Part shown: positions 9,129 through 19,990 of the stretch, piece by piece
Layout: each line of letters opens with the position of its first letter
Position numbering within the stretch: the stretch's first letter is position 1
Source: Torymus aiolomorphi
Lineage: Eukaryota > Arthropoda > Insecta > Hymenoptera > Torymidae
Assembly: GCA_036365515.1 (NCBI GenBank)
Contig: CM070877.1
Location: forward strand, 13,522,601 to 13,586,600
Length of the DNA: 64,000 nt
Direction: 5' to 3'
Translations under genes and position numbers: made by a program
The notes under the pieces: model-generated
What the model saw: only the letters and a program-made list of their open reading frames with translations
The model's database searches: none
Told to the model about the DNA's origin: nothing

Positions 9129-12100
9129 ATGGAGGGACTACATACTAGACAGTTGTTGCTCCAAGCTAGAATTAATAGTTCTTTTCAAAACTTCAAATCT
9201 AAAGGTAAAGATAACATGAATAAGGGTACAGCCAAGGCTCGCTTAGCAGGTCTTGAGGAAAATTATGCTACTTTTAAACAACATCACGAGAAAATCTTGA
9301 ACCTTAAAACTCTTGATATGCAGCATGATTATTTCAAAACCAATCTTTTTGACTTAGTTGAGGACAATTTCTATGACCGGAAAGGTGATTTTCTTAACTT
9401 TTTGGAAAGCTTAGAAGTACAGAGCCCAGCGCAGGACTCTTCTAACTCGACTAATGAGACAGTGCTTCCAAGACCCACTCAACCTACTAATACGTCGTTT
9501 CAATCATTGCCAAAAATAGATTTACCAAAGTTTTCGGGGAAATTCTCGGATTGGGAGAATTTTAGAGACGTCTTTCGTTCGGTCATACATCGTCGCGAAG
9601 ACTTAACTCCTGTGTTGAAGTTGCATTATCTTCGCACTCACCTTACAGGTGAGGCACTTGAGAAAATTAAATCTCTTCCCATTTCTAGTGACAATTATGA
9701 ACGTGCATGGACAACTCTAACCGAGTATTACGAAAATCAACGTCGCATTGTTAGTTCTCACATTTCGGAAATCTTCTCAGTCAAACCCATGAAGTCAGAC
9801 AATTCGTCAGAAATTAAACGAATATACAGGGAACTTCTTAACCCTATAGCTAGTCTAACTTCACTTAATAGAGAGGCATCTTTAGGAAATGACCTAATGG
9901 TACATTTTTCGATTAAACAACTCGATTTAAATACACGGAAAGAGTGGGAAAGACACCTAGGTGATAGCGTCGATCCACCAACGATGGAACAGCTTCAAGC
10001 CTTTCTTCGTAGTCAAACTCTAACACTAGAAGCCATCGAAGCTGGCTCTAGATCATCTTCAAATAACTACCCTAAATCACAATCACCTAACTCAAAGCCT
10101 CGTAAATCAGAGCAAGACAATGCTCAGTCGGTCTATTCACATCAAACTTCACCTAATACCTCATCAAAAAAGAAATGTTTATTTTGTAATCAATCACATT
10201 TTACAAATCGATGTGAACGATTTATCAATAAAACGGTTCCTGAACGTAAGGAATTGATTAAATCTACTAATCTTTGTTTCAACTGTTTAGGGAGGCACAA
10301 CGTGAAAAGTTGTACTTCCAACTACCGATGCTTTCTTTGTAAAGCTAAGCATCATACCATGGTGCACTCTGACATCAATCAAGCAATCAGTTCGTTGCAG
10401 ACTGATCAGATTGACTCAGCGACCAGCACCTCTAGCCCCAACTGTGGCAATTACGTCATCACAAAAGTTGATGATAAACCTGCTTCTCAAGCAGTCTCCC
10501 TCAATAGTGGAGAAAGTACTAATTGTACAGGAGTACTTTTAGCTACCGCTAGGGTTAACGCCCTTGGTCCTAACGGAACCAAAATTCTAGTTCGTGCGCT
10601 CATTGACCCCGGATCTCAAATCTCGCTTGTTACACAAGCTATGTGTAACTTGCTAACTCTAAATTGTAGAACCAGTCACACGCACATCCAAGGTATAGGT
10701 GAAAAGACAGCTGCTGTCTCCTCTAAAGTAGCTCGTCTTACTATACAACCACATTTCAATTCGACTTTCTCATTGGAAGTTGATGGCATTGTTTTGCCAA
10801 AACTCTCGTCGTATAAGCCTCCCGTTGTAAGAGGTAATACAAATTTCGAATACTTACGAGGCCTGCAACTAGCAGACCCCAAGTATCTCGATCCCTCACG
10901 TATCGATATTCTACTCGGTGCTAGCGTTTATGCGCAAATCATTGAAAGCCAGATAATTAAGGGTCAGAAGCTTCAACCTATAGCTCTGAATTCCAAACTT
11001 GGATGGCTCTTGACAGGTAATCTCCCATCCATAACTCCAGAAATAGGGCTAGAGCCAATCTCTCTTCATTGCTCAAATACCTGCGAGCATGAAGCCAAAC
11101 TATTGGAGCTCGTACAAGATTTTTGGAGGGCGGAGGAAATACCTGTCGAAAAAAAATCTTACTCGCCTGATGAACAAGCATGCGAGGACTTCTATCAAAA
11201 AACAGCTCGTCAAGATGAAACAGGGCAATATATAGTAAGCCTACCCTGGAAAAGTCGAGACCAGTTGAGATCTGCTCATCTCGAGAGCTCTCATTCTGCT
11301 GCATTACGCGCACTCAATCGTCTCAAAGCAAACTTCGCCAAGGACGAAACACTCAAAATAGCTTATAGTGATTTCATGAAAGAGTACATTGACCTTGGTC
11401 ATATGTCACTCTCTACAAAATTTGATCCATCTTCTAACAAACCTCAAGCCTTCTTACCACATCATGGTGTGTGGAAAGAAACAAGTACGACGACCAAGTT
11501 ACGTACAGTGTTTAATGGCTCGAGTAAGTCCAAATCAGGTGTCTCGGTCAACGATCTTCTACACGTTGGACCCAATCTTCGTCAGGATCCCGTCGCTTTG
11601 ATCTGTGCCTGGCGTAGGTATAAGATCATCTTTATACTCATATACTCATCGTCATGTCTAAGCCGAAGAAACTTGTACCTATCTTCTATTCTCACTTTCG
11701 AGTGGTTTAGAGATAGTCATTTTTCTTCCAGTCAGGTTATTGCTAGTGAGATTGAGAACAGCAAACTTTGTTTGATCTACCTAATTCAGAACGCCTATTT
11801 TAAGTTTGATATTTATCAGTTAGCAAGGACAGGTAAACTTTCGGCTAAAAGCCCTCTGTCACCGCTAAACCCCATGATAAAAAATCATTTGCTCAGGGTG
11901 GGCGGTCGACTCTCTCACTCTCTTCTCGAAGAAGATGCTAAGCATCCTCTTATTTTACCTGCTAAGTGTCACTTTACTACTTTATTAATCAGGGACGCTC
12001 ACCAACGTACGCTTCATGGTGGTGTTCAGTTAACCCTTGCTACACTCAGACGACGATACTGGATTGTTAAGGGACGAGCTGAAGTTAAAGGAGTCATCAG

Positions 12101-13103
12101 AGCATGTACTACTTGCTCTCGCTATGCTGCGCGAGTGCCCTCCCAATTAATGGGCGAACTACCTAAAGCTCGTGTTTGTCAGTCGTCACCTTTCGAACGC
12201 TCTGGCGTCGATTACGCCGGGCCTATTCATCTGCGTCTCACTAAATCTAGAGGTAAAGGCACGATGAAAGGTTATATAGCCATCTTCATTTGTATGGCCA
12301 CCAGAGCCGTTCATATTGAGGTAGTTGAGGATTATTCAAGTGAGGCGTTCATCGCCGCTTTTCATCGTTTCACGTCTCGTCGAGGTCATTGCAAGGAGTT
12401 ATACTCTGACCAAGGTACTAACTTCGTCGGGGCAGATGTTCAACTAAGACAGATGGTAGATGCTTCGTCAGAATTCTCTTCTCGAATTGTTCGGTCTCTT
12501 ACAAAAGAAGGAACCTCCTGGATTTTCAATCCTCCCAGTGCTCCCCATTTTGGAGGCATTTGGGAAGCAGCCGTTAAATCGGCTAAACATCACATGCGCC
12601 GAGTCATTGGGGATCAAGTTCTCACTTTCTCTGAACTTGCTACTCTTATGTGTCGCATTGAAGCATGCCTTAACTCCAGACCTTTAACCGCTCTCACTGA
12701 CGATCCTTCTGACCTTGACTTCCTATCACCGTCACACTTTCTCATACAAAGATCTTCATTTATAGTTCCTGAAGGAGATGTCACCAACGACAACGTTCCA
12801 GCAGGAAAGCGCTGGCTCTTGATCAGTCAGCTGGCCCAGCACTTCTGGAAGAGATGGTCAACGGACTACCTGACGTCCCTGCAATCCCGTCAGAAGTGGA
12901 AACATCCTCAGTCCTCCGTCGCAATTGGGGATTTAGTGCTCATTCGCAATGAGCTCACGCCACCAACAAAGTGGCCCATCGCACAAATCACAGCCATCCA
13001 CCCAGGGAGCGATGGCCACGTCCGTGTGGTTGATCTCCGCACGGCCACCACAACGCTACGACGCCCCATCGCCAAAGTCATACGTCTCCAACCTTCGGAT
13101 TAG
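9129..13103 (+). CDS. BEL/Pao gag-pol polyprotein with internal RT/RNase H deletion
   Basis: One open frame of 1324 codons. Gag part: DUF1759-like region at about residues 125-270 (LPKFSGKFSDWENF). Zinc-knuckle-like cysteines lie at about 350-410 (CLFC, CFNC, CFLC). Aspartic protease at about 485-600 has the active-site LIDPGS. The N-terminal RT segment (HHGVWKETSTTTKLRTVFNG, about 774-835) is present, but the frame then leaves the RT domain before any catalytic YxDD motif, and RNase H is absent. Sequence resumes in the pre-integrase region at about 869 (IASEIENSK). The integrase zinc-binding H2C2 lies near 955-998, and the catalytic D1028 (GVDYAGP), D1094 (SDQGTNF) and E1146 (GIWEAA) are all present. 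A DUF5641-like C-terminus follows. Family members are usually several hundred residues longer. The frame stays open across the deletion, so a Gag-protease-integrase protein could still be made. Confidence 0.93.
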   Translation: MEGLHTRQLLLQARINSSFQNFKSKGKDNMNKGTAKARLAGLEENYATFKQHHEKILNLKTLDMQHDYFKTNLFDLVEDNFYDRKGDFLNFLESLEVQSPAQDSSNSTNETVLPRPTQPTNTSFQSLPKIDLPKFSGKFSDWENFRDVFRSVIHRREDLTPVLKLHYLRTHLTGEALEKIKSLPISSDNYERAWTTLTEYYENQRRIVSSHISEIFSVKPMKSDNSSEIKRIYRELLNPIASLTSLNREASLGNDLMVHFSIKQLDLNTRKEWERHLGDSVDPPTMEQLQAFLRSQTLTLEAIEAGSRSSSNNYPKSQSPNSKPRKSEQDNAQSVYSHQTSPNTSSKKKCLFCNQSHFTNRCERFINKTVPERKELIKSTNLCFNCLGRHNVKSCTSNYRCFLCKAKHHTMVHSDINQAISSLQTDQIDSATSTSSPNCGNYVITKVDDKPASQAVSLNSGESTNCTGVLLATARVNALGPNGTKILVRALIDPGSQISLVTQAMCNLLTLNCRTSHTHIQGIGEKTAAVSSKVARLTIQPHFNSTFSLEVDGIVLPKLSSYKPPVVRGNTNFEYLRGLQLADPKYLDPSRIDILLGASVYAQIIESQIIKGQKLQPIALNSKLGWLLTGNLPSITPEIGLEPISLHCSNTCEHEAKLLELVQDFWRAEEIPVEKKSYSPDEQACEDFYQKTARQDETGQYIVSLPWKSRDQLRSAHLESSHSAALRALNRLKANFAKDETLKIAYSDFMKEYIDLGHMSLSTKFDPSSNKPQAFLPHHGVWKETSTTTKLRTVFNGSSKSKSGVSVNDLLHVGPNLRQDPVALICAWRRYKIIFILIYSSSCLSRRNLYLSSILTFEWFRDSHFSSSQVIASEIENSKLCLIYLIQNAYFKFDIYQLARTGKLSAKSPLSPLNPMIKNHLLRVGGRLSHSLLEEDAKHPLILPAKCHFTTLLIRDAHQRTLHGGVQLTLATLRRRYWIVKGRAEVKGVIRACTTCSRYAARVPSQLMGELPKARVCQSSPFERSGVDYAGPIHLRLTKSRGKGTMKGYIAIFICMATRAVHIEVVEDYSSEAFIAAFHRFTSRRGHCKELYSDQGTNFVGADVQLRQMVDASSEFSSRIVRSLTKEGTSWIFNPPSAPHFGGIWEAAVKSAKHHMRRVIGDQVLTFSELATLMCRIEACLNSRPLTALTDDPSDLDFLSPSHFLIQRSSFIVPEGDVTNDNVPAGKRWLLISQLAQHFWKRWSTDYLTSLQSRQKWKHPQSSVAIGDLVLIRNELTPPTKWPIAQITAIHPGSDGHVRVVDLRTATTTLRRPIAKVIRLQPSD
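11633..11735 (+). other. Leader-like filler at the RT deletion
   Basis: This segment inside gag-pol resembles the leader at about 7487-7575 (same order of ATCGYCATG, GAAGAAACTT, CCTATCTTCTA, TCGAGTGG and AGAGATAG), roughly 80% alike by eye over the core 65 bases. It contains stem-loop copy B (11679-11716: TCACT-TTCG-AGTGG, outer CTATCT/AGATAG). It lies exactly where the RT fingers/palm should continue. The match suggests that leader sequence of this or a sister element was joined into pol during a template-switching deletion. Confidence 0.7.
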
Positions 13104-13109
13104 GGACCG

Positions 13110-13137
13110 TTCGCCAATCTGGCGAAGGTGGGCGGAA
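13110..13137 (+). promoter_or_regulatory. Hairpin plus polypurine tract before the 3' LTR
   Basis: A perfect inverted repeat TTCGCCA-ATC-TGGCGAA (13110-13126) lies just after the gag-pol stop. The purine-rich GGTGGGCGGAA runs up to the first base of the 3' LTR, the expected place for the plus-strand primer. Confidence 0.75.
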
Positions 13138-13449
13138 TGTTCACGACTCAGCGAGAGCGCCCCCCTATTCCGGCCACAGACACACACGCGAGAGAGTCGC
13201 GCCACTCGGCGCTCTCCACGTGTCTCTCTCTACCGCCCCTCCATCTACCAAGACGCCTGCCGACGGTGCCTCACCGCGCCGGCCGGCTCATTCAGACAGT
13301 TCACGCGCGACGGCCAGAGAGAGAGAACAGCAATACCTGTACGCCACGCGGCACGACGGCATCAGCAATAAAGTTGCCATTTTACCTCCACACGGAAGTT
13401 TTCTATTTATTTGAACCTCTCCGATCCATTCTACACAGTCTACAAAACA
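13138..13449 (+). repeat. 3' LTR of the BEL/Pao element
   Basis: A 312-bp copy that I read as identical to 7144-7455, with AATAAA at 13367-13372. It is followed by the AATGA target duplication. Confidence 0.95.
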
Positions 13450-13689
13450 AATGATAAGATCGAGATATTTGAATCTAATGGATAGCATTCGAAAGAGCAT
13501 TAAAATAGCTATATTTTCTAAAAAAAAAATTAGCTCTCACGGTTCTTTTGTTATTAACAAAAACGTGTTTTTTTTTAAAAGCTTATAACTCCTAAACTGA
13601 ACGATCAATTTTTTTGAAAAAAAAAATCATGATAATGCAGAATATAAATAGCTATAATCTGTAAAAATTTGAATCCATTTTGTCGACTA

Positions 13690-14570
13690 GTTTTTAAGAA
13701 AAAAATTGAAATATAAAAAACATGAGTTTTGTATGTTCAACGATTACGGGAGTAAAATTGATATAATCGCTTCGAAATTCCTTGTAGAGATAGATTTTGG
13801 ATAGCTCTCGGTCGAGTTCTTTGGGCAAAATGATTAGTCCAGAAATTTCAGAAACATTTGAGGTTAAAATTTTTTTAACCTTTTCTTCAAATCGTAATTT
13901 TTCGTGAACGGCTCCATATATCAGCTCCAAATTTATAGACAATTTTGTATGTGATATAGATAATACGTGTGCGAGTTTTTATCTAGATCTTACGATTACT
14001 TCTTGACATATTTGATTTTGAAAGTTTTCGTATTTTACAAAGTCATTTTCTTTGTCGCATAATAACTAGAGAAAACAAAAATTGGTTTAATCACGTTGAA
14101 ATTTTGTGGAGATGTAGAGTTTATATATTATCGTATAAGTCCATTAGGTAAAAGAATTGTCTCATGATTTTTAGAGATATTTAAGGTTAAAATTTTTTTA
14201 CCGTTTTTCAAAATCGTAAATTTTCAATGACGACTTCATGTATCAGCTTGAAATTTATAGACTATTTTGTATGCGATATAGGCAATACCTGTGTAAAATT
14301 TCATTTAGATTATATGGTTATTTTTTGAGATGTTTGATATTTAAAATTTTAGTATTTTTGAAAATGACTTTCTTTGTTGTCGCACAATATAACTACATTA
14401 AAATTGTTTTAATTTCTTTGATATTTGGTGGGGATGTAGAGTTTGTATATTATTTATTAGAAGAGTTCTTAGGATAAAAGAATTCGTTTATGAATTTCAA
14501 AGATATTTGAGGTTAAAACTATTTTAGCCCTCTTTTAAAATCGTAATTATTCGGGAACGCATTTATGTAT
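13690..14570. repeat. ~325-bp tandem repeat, about 2.7 copies
   Basis: A diverged unit recurs. AGGTTAAAATTTTTTTA-type anchors fall near 13860, 14184 and 14510, each followed by an AAATCGTAAWTTTTC-like stretch. Further in come ATATATCAGCTYSAAATTTATAGAC and GATGTAGAGTTT blocks in matching positions. The copies are AT-rich and non-coding. The BEL/Pao element is inserted just upstream of the array. Confidence 0.75.
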
Positions 14571-15547
14571 ACTAGAAAATGGAAATGACATGCGCTATGC
14601 GCTATGCGCGCGTGTTGTGTATCTGCTTTTGTTTTGCAGTAGCCATTATTTTTTTTATATTAATTTTTCAGTTTTGGAAACACAATTTTTTATTTTTTAC
14701 AGGCTTTAGAGTTGATATTGTGCTTATATTATAGCACATTCAATTAATAATGCGTTAGATTTTTTTGGAACTGTGAAAAAAATTTTCGAGACAAAAATTG
14801 TTCAAAAACAAGTTGCTAAAATTAGTCGATTTTGAGAAAATTTTTTTTCGTGCGTGTATGTGCGTGCGTGCGTGCGTGCGTGTGTGTTGCGTATCTGTGC
14901 CGTGCGAGCGCGCGCGTGTGTGTGTGTACGACCGATATTTCGAGAACAAGTTAACTCATTTTGGTCGTACAAGGCTCATTCTCTTCATCTCGATGGAAAT
15001 TCTTAGTCCGCTAACTTATTTGAGTTTTTATTGATTTTCTTTGGCTTTATATGATACAGCCAATATTTCTTAAAATAATAAAGTATTATGTACAATAGCC
15101 AATGAATTTGCAGCGGGTTCTTATTCTTTGTAGTCACGTATATTCAGATTTTCTTCAATTTCTTTTTTTTAATATTTGGAATAGCTCATAATCATGCATA
15201 TAAAACATATATTTTTTGTCTAATACCTATATCATACAGTATAAGGTCATGTACTAGAAATTTTTTTTAGACCCGTAGTAAAAGAGTCTTAAAATGTAAC
15301 TTTAGGTAAATCTTGTTGGATAAGATTCTTTCACCAAGTTTATTATGACGTCTATCTTAAAAAAAAGTACCTTCATCATTTAGAAACTGTCAAACAAATT
15401 TTAATAATCATCATTATCTTTTACATGTCTTCCTTTTTTTTTTTAAAGAACTCAGTATCACAGAAATAATTGAATCCTACAAAGCCCGAACAGTACTTTC
15501 CCCTTTTCTCAACAACAACGTAATACCAGAACCGCAAGCCCACTCAC
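14571..15547. other. AT-rich non-coding stretch with a (GT/GC)n tract
   Basis: A GTGCGTGCGTGC/GCGCGCGTGTGTGTG compound microsatellite occupies about 14849-14930. The surroundings resemble those of the tract at 6880 (a TTTTGA-rich left side), so both may belong to one repeat family. No gene is seen. Confidence 0.55.
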
Positions 15548-16483
15548 CTGGACACGCTGCGTGCTAAATGCAGCGCCGAGGAGGGCGCCAGCGAGTCCCT
15601 CCTGTCGCACCTGCATCTGTACACCGTGTGGCTCTGCCTGGGTCTGTAGTGCGACGCGTGGTACAGCGGTGGTATCACCTGGGGTATCGGATGCTCATCC
15701 AGCCTGCATTGCAGCTCGATGTCAGGCACGGACCTGGTGGCTGGATCGTCGATGCCCGTGCCACTCTCTTCCGACCCGCCCAACCCGGACACCGACAACT
15801 GTGGCGAGGCAACGAGGTACGTCGCTCTGTCCTGCCTTTGCAGGACAGGTTTCTGATTCCCCTGCCCCGACGACGACGAAGTTGAGGTTCTACCCGCCCC
15901 ACTGCCACCTGGGTTACCACTCGTCGATTGCTGACTGACGAGACCGGCATTGTTGATGCTACCCGTTGACGACGACGATGTGCCAGCCAACACCACGACG
16001 GCCTGTGGCGCGACGACGATAGGTGTGTGACTGGGCCTGCTGAGGAGAGCCGCCGTCTCCTCGCTGCCGCTTCCGTACTCGCTGCCGGTGCCGACATCCT
16101 GGAGCTCACTGCCGCCACCAATGCTGCCACCACCGCCGCCGGCGCTGCTGCTACTAATACCCGCCGGCCCGTCGCCGTTCATCGCCACGACCGCCGCGCA
16201 GCCGCCACTGCTGCTGTCCTCCAGCGACGAGGGGCAGCTACGGGCCACCTGTGCTGTCGGACGCTCCGGTCGCCGCCTCCTCGTCGTCGTCGTCGTTGTT
16301 TGGGACCCCCGTTGCGCCCACTGACCACGGCGCAGCTGTAGTGACACTTCTTACGCAGGTTATCCTGCCGTTCGTGCTGCGAGTGGAGGTCTTTTTTGGC
16401 GAGGGTGAGCTTCGGAGGCGAGCTCCTCACATGCCGCCCCGAGGATTGAGGGCCAAAGCGCGACGTCACATGACTAGTTGGTC
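15548..16483 (-). CDS. Exon of an unrecognised host gene, Ser/Gly-rich, with a frame break
   Basis: On the minus strand a strong acceptor (pyrimidine tract, TTCCAG) precedes plus position 16483, and CAG|GTGAGT ends the exon at 15548. From the acceptor only one frame is open. It gives a basic, protein-like stretch (KKDLHSQHERQDNLRKKC) to about 16300. Further down, protein-like composition continues in a different frame (plus positions divisible by 3), which stays open to the donor. That part has Gly/Ser runs (SSSSAGGGGGSIGGG), a TAALLSRPSHTPIVV segment and a Cys/Arg-rich end (YRCRCDRRDSL). The switch needs the equivalent of one missing base near the CGA repeats at about 16280-16310. This could be an assembly or real indel, or unrecognised splicing. 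No signal peptide or membrane span is seen. The composition suggests a disordered region of a large signalling or receptor protein; I do not recognise the gene. Confidence 0.7.
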
Positions 16484-16499
16484 CTGGAACAGAAAATGA

Positions 16500-17090
16500 T
16501 GAAAAGGTGGTGAGATACTGAGATAACAGTGGTGGTTGGGTTGTGACAATGTGTAGCACAGATATGAAATACAATTGTGAAATGAATGTTTTCTGTGCAT
16601 CATTGAGAGAAAACGAAATTGTTGAGTTTGTGAATCATATGGGACAATATAATATATCATTAAATATAAATTGGGTAGAAGGTTTAGATAAGAAACACAC
16701 TTTTTGGAAATTTAATTTAGTTGTGAATAGAGATTATTTGGGGGATTTATTTATTTGGGGGACTTATGGGAATTGTATCTACTAGTGTCGTTTTCCATGG
16801 CTTTCAATCAATCCATTTCTCAAGCGATGCGCAACCTCTGAATAGTTTTTTATTCAAGTCTCTGCCTAAGATAGAGAACTAAAGATTTATACTGCGTTAG
16901 TTTTAGCATTATTTGGTGATCGTATATATTTGGTTATTAACGTGAGATTATGTAGGCTTAAATACCGAAAAAAAAAATCAGATCTATTTCCAAACATTTT
17001 GATAAGAGCGAAGAATCATCAAAACTTCTCTAAAATTGCGTAACAACGCAGCAATCATCCATCCAAGTACTAACTGTACCGAGCACGGCT
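16500..17090. other. AT-rich non-coding stretch, probably intron
   Basis: Lies upstream of the host exon on its coding strand. No other exon with splice signals was found. Confidence 0.45.
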
Positions 17091-17092
17091 TA

Positions 17093-18413
17093 TAAAGGCG
17101 GTCTTACACCTTAAAATTTTTAAAAAATCAAATTTTTTTTTATTGAATTTTTCAATTATATATGTTATTCTGCACCTAAAAAACTAGTTTGGATCAAACA
17201 TTAAAAACATTTAAGATGATATGGCTGAAAGAGCTTACTATCTTTAAAATGACGAAAAAATTGATTTTCTTTTTTATTTTGCCTTTTTTTACGCTTTTAC
17301 GCTCCTGATAGGAAAACGTTTACTTAAATGTGTTTTAATATATCAAAAAACATTATTTAAGCCATATTAGTATAAGGATAACAAAATAATTAAATTTATT
17401 CCCATCTCTACTATAATGGCCATTTTATAGCCTGAAAAGCGGGGCAAAAGTGGCGTCTGATTCCCTTTTTTACTCTATTCCCGCATTATGCGGGAATAAA
17501 GTAACATAGTCTAATTTTTTATGTTTATGGTAAATTGGGTTAAAACTAAAAAAATTATAACACATAAATACAAAATAACTTTTCAAATCTATGAAGTGGC
17601 CACAGTGGTGATGGGAATAAAGTACTATATGTAACACGGGACTAAAGTCGATCATTCCCTTGGGTGATCACTCCCTCGCTTCGCTATGCTCGCTCGGACA
17701 GTGAAGTCACCCGCGGAAATAATCTGCGACTTTAGTCCCTTGTTAGATAATGTACTATTACATACGGGATTTATTATAAAAATAAAATAAACCATATTGT
17801 GGAATTCGAAATCCAGTGGAATCGTCTTGTGACAATTCTGTTCTAGTAAAGTGATCATTCCGTGACTAAAATTCGACAGCAATTTACTATATGAATACTT
17901 CCTTTTGTACCTATATATAACTTGTCTGCTAATACCAGTGTAAACACAGTTGCACAGTTGATAGCTCATATAAGCAAAGATGTATAACAATGTGATTTCA
18001 ACAGTTTGTTTTGCAGAATTTATGCTTCCTCATGGAGAAAGATTTTTTTCTTAGTTTTTGATTATTTGTATTCATAAGTGAATTTAGAAGTGAAAGTTTA
18101 ATGTATTATATGTATGTGAAGATATATATCTGAGAAGTATATAAGTGTAATTATAGTACAAGCGTGCAGTGACAGGTTTGTTGAAGATAGAAATGTTGTA
18201 TGAAAGTAAATACAGAAAAATATGCGCATTGTCAAGATTCAGTTCAGTATTTTAAGGAAGAAGCAGTAATAATTCTTATAGATTAAGTCTTGGGCCATTT
18301 TATCAGAAATAGTGTATATTTATAGTATATATAATGTATGTCAATTAAACAACATTTTTCTTTTGTTTTTTCATTTGATTTTGGCCTCAGAAACATTAGA
18401 TGTAAGACCGCCT
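17093..18413. mobile_element. Possible 1.3-kb DNA transposon with short TIRs
   Basis: AAAGGCGGTCTTACA near 17094 is matched inversely by TGTAAGACCGCCTTA near 18400. The 15-bp agreement is the main evidence. A target duplication is not clear and no transposase is present. A palindromic element (17638-17739) lies inside. Confidence 0.4.
17638..17739. mobile_element. ~100-bp palindromic (foldback) MITE
   Basis: GGGACTAAAGTCG (17638-17650) pairs exactly with CGACTTTAGTCCC (17727-17739). Inside, GGGTGA pairs with TCACCC. The loop contains CTCGCTTCGCTATGCTCGCT, a motif style shared with the palindrome at 29491. The left flank also holds CCGCATTATGCGG (about 17481-17493). Confidence 0.65.
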
Positions 18414-18419
18414 TAACTT

Positions 18420-19369
18420 CAATCATCGACCGAGATAAAGTTGTGCTATCCTACCAAAGTGGTGGTCTATTCTTTGTGGGAATTATAGTTATAAAAATGC
18501 ATCAGTTATGTTATACATATATTTTATGTTAACTAATGAATAATTTTGTTATATACAATTATGGACAAAATAAATTGTAACGAATGCATATTCAGCTGAG
18601 TACGCTTTCCTACATTAAAGTTTTAGACTACCCTCTCACCCGTATCTTATTTGCAATTATAAGGATTGCGATTATGCTACAGCTAGAAGAGTAGTTGTTT
18701 CTATAGCGTTGAACGTTAAAACAATACTATTTACTGCTTCTTAGATTGCTTTACGACTTATATACAACTCCATGTATTATTCAATTTGGGTAACACCGAA
18801 TAGCACGTTTTCAATTTACTTTCAAATGCCGCAATAAAAGACTATTGTTAATTGTGTTCAACTTTTGACTAAAGAAAATATTCTGAAAGCTATCCATGTA
18901 ACGAAAGTAAATATATTAGGACTAGATCCGAAAATCTTAAAGAACAGTAAATGTTCTCATAAATTATTAAAAGAGTCATAATTATTATAAATATGTACTT
19001 TCTTGAATTAGATTAAATACAAAATCAAACTATTTTTTACAAAATTATTGATAGAGATGGGTGTAATATTGTTTGGTATTATAAATCGTCCATGTCATTC
19101 GTAGAATATTATCTATAAAATGTATATTAAAATATACATACTTTCCAAATAATTACAAGTACATTCTATGCTTTTTGGTAGAAATAAATTATCTATTTAT
19201 TACAGACTTGTAACTGTCAATAACTTCTACTTTCGTTCATCCACAACAAAATCAATACACTCAAACTTCCTCCTACTATCAATAACACTCTTACCAAACT
19301 CAACTTTTTCACAAACAATTTTTTCTGACCTCTTCATACCGGAGAAGCTGCTAAGCATTCCAGTCACGC
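18420..19369. other. AT-rich non-coding stretch
   Basis: No gene, RNA gene or repeat was recognised. Confidence 0.5.
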
Positions 19370-19990
19370 TTAGCATCTTCCATCCTCTCGCTCCTACCAC
19401 CAGACCCTACCCCCACCACCACCAGGATTGACACACAACATGATAAACAGACGACCCGAATCCCACCATCACCGCACCATCCCACATCCCTATACGAATC
19501 TCAACCTCTTCACATTCCCCTCACACTCTATAACAACGCAAGTACACGTGTAGAGCTGCCTTAATTACCAGTGAGTCTTCGACAGAACCATTCTTGAACC
19601 TGATTGATTCGCCTCACGTTTGCGCGTACAAGCATAAAACAACGAGGGGAGGTGGAAACACCAGGAGGCAATTCAATGATGGATAAAGTTCGGCTACTAG
19701 GCTATAAGCCGGCAATTTGTATCGGAAGAGCGAGAGAGTCTCGTCATGCGCGCGGGATGATGTAAGCTCCGTATCAGCACGCCTAAGCCGACGGCAGCGG
19801 ACGCTTATCGCTGGACAGATGCTGCTACTGTTCCGAGGAGCTGGAAGTTGGTGGATATAATAGATCGGAGCGGGTAGGCCGCCTGTACCAAGGATGCGAT
19901 CTAACGGCTGGTCTATAAGCTTTTTGATCATTTGGGTTTAATAAGGAAGTTATCTGGATTTCAGGTAAGATGCGTGTAACATACGATGGT
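19370..19990. other. GC-rich patch 5 with C-to-G strand switch
   Basis: The left side is strongly C/A-rich (CCTACCCCCACCACCACCAG at about 19406). The right side is G/T-rich. The frame at 19614-19931 (-) has no splice-site support. Confidence 0.55.

Larger units (their letters stand above)
7144..13449 (+). mobile_element. BEL/Pao LTR retrotransposon, full-ended but RT-deleted
   Basis: A 6306-bp element bounded by two 312-bp LTRs that look identical base for base and start TG and end CA. Directly outside both ends is the same 5-bp target duplication AATGA (7139-7143 and 13450-13454), the usual size for BEL/Pao. Inside, in order, are a primer binding site, a 1.65-kb leader with tandem repeats and hairpins, one gag-pol frame with family-typical domains, a short hairpin, a purine-rich tract and the 3' LTR. 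Identical LTRs and a perfect duplication indicate a recent insertion. Reverse transcriptase catalysis and RNase H are missing, so this copy could only move using enzymes from a related element. Confidence 0.95.

Noticed and set aside
16286..16312. Programmed -1 frameshift in the host exon
   Set aside because: No slippery heptamer lies in the right phase; an indel or a missed splice is simpler.
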